Origin: Paraphoma chrysanthemicola
Taxonomy: Eukaryota; Ascomycota; Dothideomycetes; Pleosporales; Phaeosphaeriaceae
Direction of reading: 5' to 3'
NCBI GenBank assembly: GCA_020744225.1
Contig: JAGMWG010000021.1
Coordinates: 682,001-746,000 of the forward strand
DNA: 64,000 nt
The translations under genes and the position numbers were made by a program. Below are positions 33,327 to 44,311 of the stretch, piece by piece (the first letter of the stretch is position 1; every line of letters starts with the position of its first letter). The notes under the pieces are model-generated. The model made no database searches. It was not told the DNA's origin and saw nothing but the letters and a program-made list of their open reading frames with translations.

Positions 33327-34203
33327 GGTGGTTGTAATGCGTTGCTAGTGAGGCTGGGCATTTGTACTGCGACTTTCTTTGAGATACCACTGCGTATTGA
33401 ATGGTACTTGTGGTTATTATTTGTGTGGGCTCATGTTGTTGCTGAGATTGTATGACTTTGCTGCTGATGTACTTGATTCATTACTTATGATTAGCACATA
33501 GTTTACGGGCAGGCAGTGTCTTCTGCGTCTGCGAAGGGTAGCCTAGACTGAATACTTATAGATCGATCAGATCTGTGAGTTGGGGAAAGTCACGTAGATG
33601 CGCGATAATGATGCACAACAGGTATCTAACTAAAGATTAACACGGAGAATAATCAAGACATATCCGGGACTTGTTCTCGCTCAGCCAGAAAATTGAACGC
33701 TCCGGTGTGCGGAATCGAAGGCTGTGTGAGGAGCGAGGCGGTAAAGTGGAAAGAGGACGAAGCTCAGAGTCTTATATTGTTATAATGATTTATCAGGCAA
33801 TATTAGAGCAACACTAACTTAGATACAGTCGGTTATCCCGTTCTGATATGTCGCAGCGTTGAGAGAAGGAGCAGCCGTCTATTGCTGACTGAACCAGCAT
33901 TTTGGTAGTAGTGGCAGGAATTGTGGTGATTGATGTTATGTGCACCGACAATATAACTCTGCGCTTTACGGAACGATAGCTGTTGGCAATGCTCAGTTAG
34001 CTTCCAGCTCTGCGCAATTCAGGTCATTGTTGGGTCATCAAGTACACAACGACGCATATTGGCGATATTTACATCGTTAACCCACCATGCACATATACAG
34101 TGACAAAGTAACGTACGGCCCCGCTATATATTCGACGATCGTATTTGTTCCTTCTCCTAACAGACAGCCTTTCACAAACAAGGGTAAACACTCGCATAAA
34201 ATA
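33327..34203. other. Intergenic region upstream of the RING array
   Basis: No gene seen. It is AT-richer than average between 33380 and 33800. It ends with the promoter of the first RING-like gene. Confidence 0.45.
34125..34132 (+). promoter_or_regulatory. TATA-like element before the first RING-family gene
   Basis: TATATATT lies about 75 nt upstream of the ATG at 34204. Position and sequence fit a TATA box; promoter activity is inferred. Confidence 0.35.
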
Positions 34204-35201
34204 ATGTCGAGTCTCCACGATCAGCAATCTTCAGGACATCTCACCGTGGAAGACATGGCCGAGCCATACTATAACATGGACACGCTACACTTCTGCTCCG
34301 ATGAACGCGGCGACGTCAAAGACTTGCCATTCACCGCCGAAGACTTCACAGCAGCATGTCTCCGCGCGGCCAACGGTCCTTTCACCTATGACAACGAGCA
34401 CTTCACTCGCGTCGCGTGGTTGAAATGTTGAGCCGCATGGAAATACTTCGCATCAGTCCTGAGCGGCTCTGGAATGGCCATATCCCTGATGAAATCGTCG
34501 AAACGCCTCTATTCCACTACTCCCTCTGCCACAGCCTGCCACTTCCCATGAGGGAAATTAGTTTTGGCTTGCCCTTCCCAGTCGAAGACTTTCTGACCAT
34601 CCTAGAACAAACGCAGGAGCACTACAATGCTGTGAAGACGCCTGATACAGCTGCTAACCCAAGCAAGTGGCGTGGCTCGTCGAAATTGTTCCGGCGCATG
34701 CTTACCGATCTGATGGCAAAACGAACCAGCATGATAGACTATCTGGCTGATAGGATCCTGGCACATCTGGAGAAGAGTTACGTTCTTCTCATGCTGCTGG
34801 CGACTTTGAATGCTGACGCGACTGTCAATAAGGGCCGTTTTCGAGTCTCACTCTTCGCGCCTGGGGGAAGTGATCGAACCGGCCGTCTCTGGGGCCCGTT
34901 GTCGCACCTGCAAGCTACGGTCTTCGTCCAGTCACTTCGACGCGCAGAGGAGAGTGCTATTGCGCGGCTTGTCACGCAAGAAATGTTCGATGTCGTGTTT
35001 GGAGAGCATGAGACGAGCGGTACGCGTTGTGAGGGTGGCTTGCGACGAGACAACGTTCACATGGTTTGGCTGCCTTGTTGTGGTGCGTTGGACAGTGCTT
35101 GTTGTCTTGTCACAGAGCTGTGTGCGAGTGGTGCGTATTGTAGGCTCTGTGGGTGGGATATGGTGGAAATCACGAGGAAGAAATGGGCCGGGAAGAAGTA
35201 A
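34204..35201 (+). CDS. Diverged RING-family member A, frame broken near 34420
   Basis: From ATG 34204 the frame shows the family N-terminal motif (LPFTAEDFTAACLRA). It stops at TGA 34429-34431. A second frame then runs to TAA 35199-35201. The two join if 34419-34456 (38 nt, GTTGAA...CAG) is spliced, giving 319 residues, or through an indel. The C-terminal part has Cys-rich remnants (WLPCCGALDSACC, then CRLCGWDM). These sit where member B has its RING finger, but the ordered C3HC4 spacing is lost. It is probably a decaying or rapidly evolving paralog of the gene at 35979-37121. Ligase activity looks unlikely. Confidence 0.55.
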
Positions 35202-35978
35202 GCGAGGATAATGTTCGATATTTAATCATCGAGGATTTTGGTGTTATCGCAGATATGTATGGGTGTACCGGACCTTTGAATTGAAGGATGAATCTCAAAC
35301 CACTTTTAGAAATCGAAAATTGTCATACACAAGGAGGTGTCAACTAGAGTGATTCGATATTTCCGGTATGCAATATTGACAGAATTCAAAATGAACCCTG
35401 CACTGAATCGTGAAATTCCATGGCGAATGCCACAATGAAGCTCTTGGTAGCCTTGGTTTGTGAACATTTTCATGGTTATTGTGTATGAATCCTTGGCCTT
35501 GCGCATGCTTTTTGAGACATCTAGTGGCTTTATGCTTGTATTTATACTGTCCTTACACCATAGCGGCCGATCATGCCTTGTCGCCAGCATTCGGTGCGCG
35601 CCCGATTTTCTGGGTTGACAAATAAGTGCTTTAGGCATTCAGACAAAGGCTCCAAAATCATAGCACGCACTACGCTGATTGACAGCATGTGAGGTCTTGC
35701 AGCTTCCATCCCATGTGCAGGGGATTCTGTTTGTTCGTTACTATTGCCGCCCTTTGTTTGCAGCAAACATGCTGCATTACATAAGCTGTATCTTTCACCT
35801 CCTGTCGTCTCAACTCAACTCGTCAGATTTTTTACGTTCAATTTCATCATAGTGCCTTCAAACCAAGGGCAACAGAGGGTATTTCACTTGCAATCACACA
35901 TTGCTGCCTGCAGTGGTCATTCCAGTTGCTATATCAACACCGCCCACATTCAACCCGTAGTCCTTCTCTCTCTGCGCC
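35202..35978. other. Intergenic region within the RING array
   Basis: No gene seen. A 110-codon minus frame (35306-35638) is unrecognised. The last 150 bases are pyrimidine and CA-rich, as expected for the leader of member B. Confidence 0.45.
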
Positions 35979-37121
35979 ATGGGCCTCAACCACTCACAGC
36001 TTGGTCACTCGGCGAACACCACACATATCCCCTCCCACAACGTCAACGGTACAACTCCTGTAACACACATGTCTGCTATCATATTCACCCCAGCCGTCTT
36101 TTCCGAAGTTGCCAATGCTCTTTACGAGGAGACTGGGAGCGGTAGTGTTGATGTTACATCGCCCACCTACTTGGAACTCATGAAACTGATGGGAGAGTTC
36201 TATGAGCTTGATATATTCTTCGACGATTGGTTGCAGAACCAGTCTGAAACCATGGGTCCGGACGTGCTACGCCTAGTACTGCAACTTTTCCATTCCGACG
36301 AAACTGAAGAAGCGAACTCAGGTCTTCCCAGCTCGAGTTTCCCAACTGGCGAAGAGATAGTCAGCATCACGTTTGATCTCTTCGAAGATATGGGACAAAC
36401 AGATGACGATACGGACGACACTGATAGTGAAGTTGATGACCTCACAGAGGAGGAAATAATGCTGACCTTAGCCGAGCTCGAGGCTGTGGAAAATGGTACT
36501 TCACAACTTGCTTCTCAGCAGGAACATAACGAATTTGCAGCATGGTATGCTACAGATGCACAGCAAAATTCCGAGCAGGCCGAGAAAATTGCCCAACTCT
36601 CCTTCGATATAGGTGCGTTCATATCTGAATGCACTTTTTTGGCCAAGCCGGACGCCGGAAACCACGAGGACTTTGCCCACCACCAAGCAATATTCGTCGG
36701 AATGAAGAGCGAGATCGTCGAACACGGTATCGAAATCGAAACCTGGCTTGATGAGGCAGGCGTATATGTGGACCTAGCATCGAGCCTCCCTGAGGGCGCA
36801 CAGGTCATGACGTTTATTCTCCACCATTTTAATGATTGGTCAGGAGAACCAATGGTTCCTGAGCGCAAAGTTGGCCAGGCTAAGGCAAGTGAGTTTGTCG
36901 ACACGCTGGAAAAGGTGGAGATCGCTAGTATCGTCAAGGAAGATAGCAAATGTCCTCATTGCTGGGGGCGCTGGGACGAGGAGGACGATGAGAATCGCTG
37001 CAAGGACCCTGTCAAAACGCCATGCGGACATCTCTTCGGTCGAGCATGTTTGGTAACTGCACTCACCGGAAATCGTCTTCGTTGCCCTATGTGTCGACAG
37101 AAGATGCGCGCGGCGGCTTAG
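35979..37121 (+). CDS. RING-type zinc finger protein, member B (intact)
   Basis: A single exon of 380 codons from ATG 35979. The C-terminus holds a RING with C325-x2-C328, C349, H351, C357 and C369-x2-C372, typical of E3 ubiquitin ligases that recruit E2 enzymes. The stretch between the first two pairs is acidic (WDEEDDENR). The rest is a large acidic region without known domains, including a run near residues 140-165 (DTDDTDSEVDDLTEEE). The N-terminal segment (IFTPAVFSEVANALYEE) resembles the corresponding segments of members A and C. Substrates are unknown. It is the only undamaged member of the local family. Confidence 0.8.
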   Translation: MGLNHSQLGHSANTTHIPSHNVNGTTPVTHMSAIIFTPAVFSEVANALYEETGSGSVDVTSPTYLELMKLMGEFYELDIFFDDWLQNQSETMGPDVLRLVLQLFHSDETEEANSGLPSSSFPTGEEIVSITFDLFEDMGQTDDDTDDTDSEVDDLTEEEIMLTLAELEAVENGTSQLASQQEHNEFAAWYATDAQQNSEQAEKIAQLSFDIGAFISECTFLAKPDAGNHEDFAHHQAIFVGMKSEIVEHGIEIETWLDEAGVYVDLASSLPEGAQVMTFILHHFNDWSGEPMVPERKVGQAKASEFVDTLEKVEIASIVKEDSKCPHCWGRWDEEDDENRCKDPVKTPCGHLFGRACLVTALTGNRLRCPMCRQKMRAAA

Positions 37122-37474
37122 CTTCACCGCTAAAGTGCTCATAGTGACAGAGTAATATGAGCGAGTGAAAGGTTTTGCGACAGAATGAAGTTGCATCACG
37201 GTTGGACGCGGTGGTCTGAACATTCCAGACATACTGGATGGAATGTGTAGAGCCATTCATCGCATCAAGGAAGTCGCCATATTCCATCGCCAAGCTGATT
37301 ATATCTCAGCAGCTTGGTATATATAGTTTCCACTGTCTCTGATTGCTATTTAACCATCAGAATCTTTGTCTAGATCTCATTGAATCTCCTGAATGAATGT
37401 CACATCCTTGTATTACCCAGTGTACCTTCGAGGGCTAGAACTACTGAAATTCTTTCCAAAGTTGTCGCAATTAG
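37122..37474. other. Spacer before RING pseudogene C
   Basis: No gene seen. It includes a TATATATAG (37318-37326) that could be a relic or active TATA box for the downstream copy. Confidence 0.4.
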
Positions 37475-38846
37475 GATAGTCTATGTGCCCGTCTCATATC
37501 CTTCAAATCGAACGACGTGGCTTCGGCCCACGTGTCTGATACGCAGTCGATCAGATCAGATGCAGGATATCTCTTCGCACCAAACGTAAACGCGGGCTTT
37601 CCGCGAATGATTGAAGATGGTGTATTCCCAGCGGTCTCAGTGGAACTCCGTATATCAGCGGTCGGAGCATCGCTTGCTAGACCTCCATCTGCAAGGCCCG
37701 TGTCTGGCAGAGGCATCGAGAGGGCATCCGACGTACCTCTATTAGGACCCGGAGCAACAGTACTAACGAACGCAGGTCCAGGCTTTTTCACGACACCGCA
37801 CCCATCCCAGCAATCACTCTTCCTGACACCAAGCTCTACCAGTGAACAGATCGCTAACTGGCTCAGACGGAGCTCTATATCTGTTGAACACTTCATTACT
37901 GAAGAGGAAGACGGTGACGACGAGTTTCCCACCACGCCCGAACTCTTCGCAGCTACATGTCAAGCCATCGAAACCGCGCCTCCGGGACATGACGCATGGA
38001 ATGACTTCGGACGACAGAGATTTGACATCCTGTTCGAGCATAAGAACCCATGGGACTTTCTCGGTGACTGCGACAGAAGCAATGAAGAAGTCGCTCCTTC
38101 TTCGCTCTATGCTCGGCCCAATCGAGCATCTGCCACTACCAGCCAGACTACCCGATGGGAACCTTCCTCCGCCGTCTTTCTCGCCGGAACACATGGCTGA
38201 ATTCGGTCCGGCGCTGATTGAAACGGCATACAAGGTGCACCTCGAATTCAGCTTCCGCGAGCAGTGTCAGGCGGGAATGACCACATCTGGCCTTTACCAT
38301 GACCTGACGAGTGCAAATGTCAATGTTCCAGAGTATCTTGATTACTAGGTGAACTAGCCGAACGTCATGCCGGGTGTATCTGCGAGCTTCCTCGCCGGTT
38401 TGGGCGTCTTCCGCATCCTCGCTGACTCCTTGAGTAAGTCGATTTCGGCAGTCGTGAACGAGTTGCATGCTCAATACAGAAGTCCGCGGCCATCACATGT
38501 TCGGTTCGCCGAGTCCCTGCCTCAAGTTGAACAGACGTGTGTCAATCGCGACGTTTGTCCGATCTGCTTGTAGAATTTAAACGATATTGATGAGAATGCG
38601 GACTCGGTGCCTGTAGCAACACCATGTGGTCACTTGTTCATGAGGGACTGTCTCGGGGCAGCTCTAGAGGGTCGGGACTTGGCTTGTCCCATGTGTCGAC
38701 AGGACATGATAGTGGTGCAGTTTCGGGCTGCGGCGGGCACTTTTCCTTCTAAAATTTGCATATGCAGCTTGGTTTTCGATATCAGATGCACAGAATACTG
38801 TACACAAGTTGACTCGAACAGAGGTGATGAATCATCGTTGAAATAA
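37475..38846 (+). pseudogene. RING-family member C, disrupted
   Basis: Coding content continues through at least two frame changes. An N-terminal frame to about 38080 has the family motif FPTTPELFAATCQAIE. A second frame to TAG 38346-38348 reads SPEHMAEFGPALIETAYKVH. A third reads VNELHAQYRSPRPSHVRFAE, then CPICL, then an in-frame TAG at 38571-38573. The same frame then continues with TPCGHLFMRDCLGAALEG and CPMCRQDM, nearly the same as in member B. The RING is thus complete except for the stop inside it. With no ATG near the start of the first frame, this looks like a recent pseudogene. Assembly errors could explain single breaks but hardly all. Confidence 0.72.
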
Positions 38847-39221
38847 AGAAAAGTGCCTTTCAGTCCAGATACCAGTTGCGCTATTCTTCCCATGCTGTTA
38901 TTACGTTAGTATCTTTAGCTCAATATCCTGCATCACTTTGACTTTTCATTATATGATGCAACTTCGAATCAGAGACTCTGATTTAATTGTTGATGTGAAT
39001 GTCTACTCCCATATCATGCTTTCTGATGGTATAATGTAATGACGTCTTCAGAATGAAGACGAAGTAAAGCATGAAGTTTATTAACGCCTGTATCCCGCGT
39101 GCACTACGCCGGCATACCAAACCCATCAACCTGGGTGCGTCCGAAAATTACAAGAAATTCAGAATGTGCAGAGCGACAAGGTAGATGATGTCAGTCTGGT
39201 GGGATAGAATGATATACCCGC
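38847..39221. other. Intergenic region, nothing recognised
   Basis: 3' flanks of pseudogene C and the Ecl1-like gene. AT-rich with no visible structure or gene. Confidence 0.4.
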
Positions 39222-40239
39222 CTAAGCACGGGGTGTCGAAGCCAACAATCGTCCCAGGCTTCCGTTGGCAGCAGACAGAGAAGGTACCGGCGATTTCGCG
39301 TAGACGATTTCACCTTCAATGGTACTTGTCGATGTCGTCGATATCGGATAGGTCTTGTGCGAATACGACTTCGGACTTGACGGCGCAGTCACTGGTGTGA
39401 CGAGATCTATCGATTTCGAGCCATATGACGCGCTGTGCGGGTTGTGCCGGGGTGGCAACGGGCGGCTGTTCGCCGGGGAATATGGTAATGAATAGCTGAT
39501 TGACGATGTTGGTGTATGTGATAGTGATGGCGCGGCGCTGAAGCTGACTTGCGACGTGGATGCACGGTTGTATCGAGGGCGATAAGGTCGCACTGTCTCG
39601 GTGGGATACTTTTGTGCCTGGAATTGACGAAGATACCTCGACGCCTCCGAATCGAGAGGTTGGGACTTTTCGTCAATGGACATGGTGTTATCGTCTGATG
39701 AGATGTCGGAGAATGCACATGAAGAACGTTTCGACTCGGGCTGGGTGGGCGAGCGCTGGGGTACGATGTCGCGGAAGTGAAGATCCTCAAAAGAGAAGTT
39801 GGCGAAAGGCGTTGTTGGCGGCGAGTAGTGCTCGTGTGCGAAGGCGAAGCTCTTCTCAGTGTCCTTGTTGCGGCAGCTGCATGTGGGTCAGTATAGGGGC
39901 CCGTGCTTGCAGATCGTTAGGGTCGTACCTTTCGGAGCAATACAGGATGGAATTGCTTGGTGTGATGATTTGCTTTTCGCAAACCGTGCTACAAAAGTTA
40001 GCATAATCGATACATGTGACTGCACAGGTTGTTTACCAAAAGTTCAAGAAGCTTACAGCCATCGAGTCCTCGTCGTCCCAGAAATCGTCTTCAGCCTCTT
40101 TGGGGTGAGGTGTTTTGCTGGCACCCTTGCTGCCGTGGGAATGTGATCGTTTTGACAGAGGAGCAGGCTTGGGGCGCGCGTGCGCTGGCAATGACCTTTT
40201 CGAATGATGCGACGGGTGACGAACGTGATGTGTGGCCAT
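39222..40239 (-). CDS. Ecl1-family zinc-binding lifespan regulator
   Basis: Three exons in transcript order (40239-40037, 39988-39929, 39876-39222) encode 305 residues. The Ecl1 signature is assembled across both introns: FCTVCEKQI, then LYCSESCRNKD, giving four cysteines that would bind one zinc. In fission yeast Ecl1-type proteins extend chronological lifespan and respond to nutrient and zinc status. In filamentous fungi longer versions like this one are uncharacterised. The N-terminus is His/Lys/Pro-rich (HHVRHPSHHSKRSLPAHARP). The C-terminal 230 residues are Ser/Pro/Tyr-rich and likely disordered. The small 60-nt middle exon carries the core motif. Confidence 0.85.
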
Positions 40240-41741
40240 GGTATGGAATGGAGTCGGTGAACTTTAAAGCCTCACTCGATAAATCGCGCACGGTGCGCAG
40301 TAATGATGGTGAGCACGTCTTGCTACAGGCTGGGATTGTAGCGAAGAAGCGGTGACACAGCCGCACAGTACTTGCTGCTGGCACTAATATGACGGCAGCG
40401 GGCTTTGTTTAGATCCTTATCGCGGAGCCCCTGCGTCGACGGGTTAGCCAGGAACAGATTCGGTGGCACTCTGGATCTCGGCCAAATACAATCGCGATCA
40501 CAATGGACAGCCAATGGAGTAATGACGAGCTCGTTGACGTGCCCACGGAACAAAGCGAGACAGGGCATGCCAATGACAACAAACTTACGTTGACTGGGAA
40601 AGTGTGACCTCGGAAGGGTAGACACAGATTCCTTTACTAGACCGTTGTGATAACGGTGCCTGTGTTGCGAGGCCGGCAGATCGACGGAAAGGCTGCGGCG
40701 CGATAAGATGGCTTGGGTTGCGATAGATACTGGGGCTAGAGCCGAGGGTTTCCTGAGGGCGTGCGGCAAACGTCGGAGGTCGATAACGAGCAATATGGCT
40801 GGGCTGAGAACGACAACAGTCTGGGAGGGAACTGCGTCAATAAGTAAAGAGCACCCTGGCGTCCGCGGATCGTAGACAGCCGCTCTAGAACACGGTTGAC
40901 CGCGGCGCTCTAAGTATACAGGTGGGTTATCGTGAAAAGTGTGGGGATGATGTGCGATTGCGAGCCATTGAGATCATCCAGCACACCACAGCACGCCATA
41001 TCGCGGCCGCTGTTGGCTGACTCTTACGCTGTGCCCCCACCCTGTCCACCCCAAACGCCGTGGATTTAATCTGCAATTCTTCCGCTGCAGCGACGGCGGG
41101 GAAACTGGTCGTATTCCTGTCCCTGTTCATCACGGTGTTGCGCATATGGGCACTGCGTCGGCGAATCGCAGCCACGCATCGTGCCACGAAATAGCCGAGT
41201 GAACAAGGTCCACGCGTCGAGTTTGGTTGGGGTACTACCAGCGGGTACCATATTAACTTCTCTATCCACTCGGGTGCGTATCAGTGTAGCAGGTTTCGGA
41301 GCGTCACGTCTTGTGCTGCGCTCTCTCCTTGCATAATGAGGAGCTATGGCGAGCGAGTCGCAGACTTGCTCGTTGCGGCAACCCGGTGCGTCCAGATATC
41401 TCTCAGCTAACAGAAATCACGCAACGTGGTTATTCAGCCAGTCGGACTCGTATACCTGACGCAATGTGCATTCAAAACTCCGTTGCGATGCGACGCAACT
41501 GCTTCTGCCTAGAAATTGACAATGCATGCAAAGTGCGGGTCCGAGTTGCCAAAAACGAAAGCCGTAGGACCAATGAGCACACTCCATCAGAAACACTCCT
41601 CTCGCGATCCCTGCCGCGGTTCGACTTTCAGAGACTGGAAGCTGAGACCTCACCGCGTGCGTCGATCCACGGTTGTTACGGGATGCGACAGCCATGAACT
41701 AGAAGGACACGTGTTGGCCGACAAGAACTTGACTCGACCCA
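40240..41741. other. Long intergenic region upstream of the Ecl1-like gene
   Basis: About 1.5 kb between the start of the Ecl1-like gene and the 3' end of the methyltransferase. A 156-codon minus frame (40323-40793) lies in the probable promoter or leader and has no recognisable domain. A long upstream region fits a regulated gene, but no specific sites were identified. Confidence 0.45.
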
Positions 41742-43080
41742 TCAGAAAGCGAATGGATCCTCTTTCACTTCACCTCTGGTGATGTGCCAAATCTGTATTG
41801 GGGTAGATGTGGGATAAAATGGGCCGACCTGATGATGTTCAGGGACGGGTGCGAAGTCGAGCCGCTTGAAACTGAAACTGTTCCGCTCTACCCCACAAAA
41901 GTCAGTGACAGCTCAGCCATGCCGTAATGGCCGCAGAACTCAAGATGGGGGGACCCACTACACGCGTTCAAGAAAGTCTCGAACGTCTGCTCGTTGCGTA
42001 TTGTTGCAGATATGAGCACGTTAAGAGCTGGGTTCAGTCCGAAAAATTCTCTCATGGTCGAGACAAGGCGCGGAATGACAGTCTGGTCGTAAGTCTGATG
42101 ATTTGCTGTAAGCGATGAGTCCATCAATGATCCACAAGTATCTTACGACGTCTGCACCGACAAGGACATCCGGTGCTTCCATTCCGTAGTCTTCTGCGAA
42201 CGTTGTCGCGTCCATGGGCCAGCCCCACTTCAACGCTGCTGTCCTCAGGACACATGTAGAGGAGTCAACAGAATCAAGACCATTAAGGAAAAGGTTTGTC
42301 TTGATCGTGTCCACGACGGCTTCGTCACCATCTGTTGCAACAATACCAGCAACGCCGAGATGCTTGGCACAGAGTATGGAAAGCATGCCAGTGCCTGCAC
42401 CGAGCTCGAATACCTTCTTGCCCTGGACCAGTGATTCACCTTCACTAGACACTAGGTACGATCCCAGCAGAAGCGCTGCTTCCCATGTCCGCAGCCCGGT
42501 AGTTCCCGATGATGAGATCACAGACCGGGCTTCAAGGAGCGTCACTGTCCGGTCGCCCGAGCTGCTGTTATCGGAGGAGACGTCTGGGAACGAGTATGTC
42601 ACAAAAGCTTTCTGCTGAGCAGAATCGGCCTCTGAGGGAACAGTGGAATTCAGCAGAGCGGACATGGCAGACATGAGATCATCTGATATTTCCTGTGTAC
42701 AGAAGCCCTGAGTGTTAGCGGAAGAATGGAAAAGTGGCCTCCATATAAGACACGCAGTAGTCAGGCTTGAGCGTTGGACTGGAGAAAGGAGATCTAATTC
42801 TGATGCCACAATAGGAGACAGGTGGTCGTACATCCTCCTCGGGGTCAAATATCGCCCTTTCGAGCTTGGAGATGACTAGCTTGAGTACTCGAAGTTGGTA
42901 TCGATCTGGTGGTGGTGACTTGACCTTGTCCAAATCGAACATGTTCGTGAACAACCAAGCCTGCATATTGGGATTCTTGAGCGTTTCAATCTCTGGCCAT
43001 CGTAGTTGATGAAGCTCCACTAGCTGGAAGTACTGCCGTTGCAGTATCTGCAGAATGGGTAAGATGGCTGCATCCACCAT
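41742..43080 (-). CDS. efm3: FAM86-type protein-lysine methyltransferase (eEF2-K methyltransferase, Efm3-like)
   Basis: Four exons in transcript order (43080-42832, 42692-42147, 42094-41964, 41877-41742) encode 353 residues. It has the N-terminal FAM86 helical domain (YQLRVLKLVISKLERAI, then DEISDDLMSAMSALL). The SAM-binding Rossmann core follows (TGLRTWEAALLLGSYL, KVFELGAGTGMLSILCAKHL, then ATDGDE). Next is DVLVGADVTYDQTVIPRLVS, with the final LISATIRNEQTFETFLNA and GPFYPTSTPIQIWHIT. Efm3/EEF2KMT methylates a lysine of elongation factor 2 in the cytosol. Intron 1 (139 nt) is long. The intron 3 donor (GTGTAG, after codon start GC) is weak, so that junction is the least certain. Confidence 0.87.
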
Positions 43081-43448
43081 AGCGCTTCGTTGCTTGTTAC
43101 AGAGCCTTTGGTAACGAAGAATTGATATTATAGCGAGATTGCTTCCGTAGTGTTGTTTGCAACTTTAGCCACTACTGATGGTGTTGCTGGACGATAGCAC
43201 GAGTGAGGAAGGCGGTGGTGGTCGAAGCGGCGCCAAGATTTCTCGCTTAGCTGTTGGCCTGTGCGGGCTGGCACACGAATTTGGCCCGCCCCATCGAATC
43301 TTGACGACACATCCTGCCGCCAGCTAACACCACAGCCAATTCGACCACCGCAGGATCGAGTCCCGTCAGTACGTCAAAACCAAGCGATTGCATTGCGAAG
43401 CCCTTGAGACTCGTCTTCTAACGCGCGCAGGTCGATAAATCCTCCAAG
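43081..43448. promoter_or_regulatory. Divergent promoter EFM3/RPS24
   Basis: A 368-bp space between two starts in opposite directions. A CCAAT box lies at 43336-43340 on the plus strand, 109 nt before the RPS24 ATG. No conserved ribosomal-protein element was identified with certainty. Confidence 0.45.
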
Positions 43449-43980
43449 ATGTCCGACTCCCAAGTTACCCTGCGCACGCGCAAGTTCATCCGCAACCCTC
43501 TCCTCGGTCGTCGCCAAATGGTCGTGTAAGTGCAGGAAATATACCCTCTATACTGGCAGTAATTCCGGTCGACAAGGTCTGACGGTTGCCATATAGCGAT
43601 GTTCTCCACCCCAACCGTGCGAACGTCTCCAAGGACGAGCTCCGCGAGAAGCTCGGCCAGCTGTACAAGGCCAAGAAGGACGATGTCTCCGTCTTCGGCT
43701 TCAAGACACACTTCGGTGGCGGCAAGAGCACCGGCTTTGCTCTCATCTACGACAGCGCCGAGGCGATGAAGAAGTTTGAGCCCCGCTACAGGCTCGTCAG
43801 ATACGGCATGGCCACCAAGGTCGAGAAGGCCAGCAGGCAGCAGCGTACGTTATTGACAACTCCGGTTGTTCTCGATTGAAATATGCTAACTCTATAACAG
43901 GCAAGCAGCGCAAGAACAGGATGAAGGAGTTCCGCGGTACCGCCAAGACCAAGGGTGGCGCGAAGAAGGACAAGAAATAA
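43449..43980 (+). CDS. rps24: 40S ribosomal protein S24 (eS24)
   Basis: Three exons (43449-43525, 43597-43844, 43901-43980) encode 134 residues, the normal eS24 length. The sequence is the conserved family pattern throughout: VTLRTRKFIRNPLLGRRQM, VVDVLHPNRANVSKDELREK, KKDDVSVFGFKTHFGGGKST, GFALIYDSAEAMKKFEPRYR, ending in a lysine-rich tail. eS24 is part of the small subunit and needed for pre-rRNA processing. Introns are 71 and 56 nt with GTAAGT and GTACGT donors. It is convergent with VPS72 and divergent from EFM3. Confidence 0.97.
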
Positions 43981-44311
43981 GCGGGTGCGCCATAACGATG
44001 ACTACGAAAGTCATGGCCGTGGACGAGTGGCGGCTACTCTGGAACTGGTGCAGCTGGTCTTTCATCATCACGGCTGGTTCGGAGTTGCAGTGTACAGCTA
44101 TGAACGCATGAAAAACTCTTGCGCATGGGAAGGGCAAGATGGGTGGCGTTTGAAATACATTTCGTTCTGACCATCAATGCATATCATGGATCTGAAATAC
44201 AACCTGTTCGCCACTTATACGGCTTCTTATGCTCTTGCTTTATTACTATATTCATGATGCATTACTTCGTCGTTGGTTAATCCTACAATCAACGTACAGG
44301 CATATGCACGC
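43981..44311. other. Convergent 3' flanks of RPS24 and VPS72
   Basis: 331 bp with the two 3' UTRs. No gene or clear structured terminator seen. Confidence 0.45.

Noticed and set aside
40323..40793. 156-codon minus frame upstream of the Ecl1-like gene
   Set aside because: No domain, no splice link to the Ecl1 start; more likely promoter or leader.
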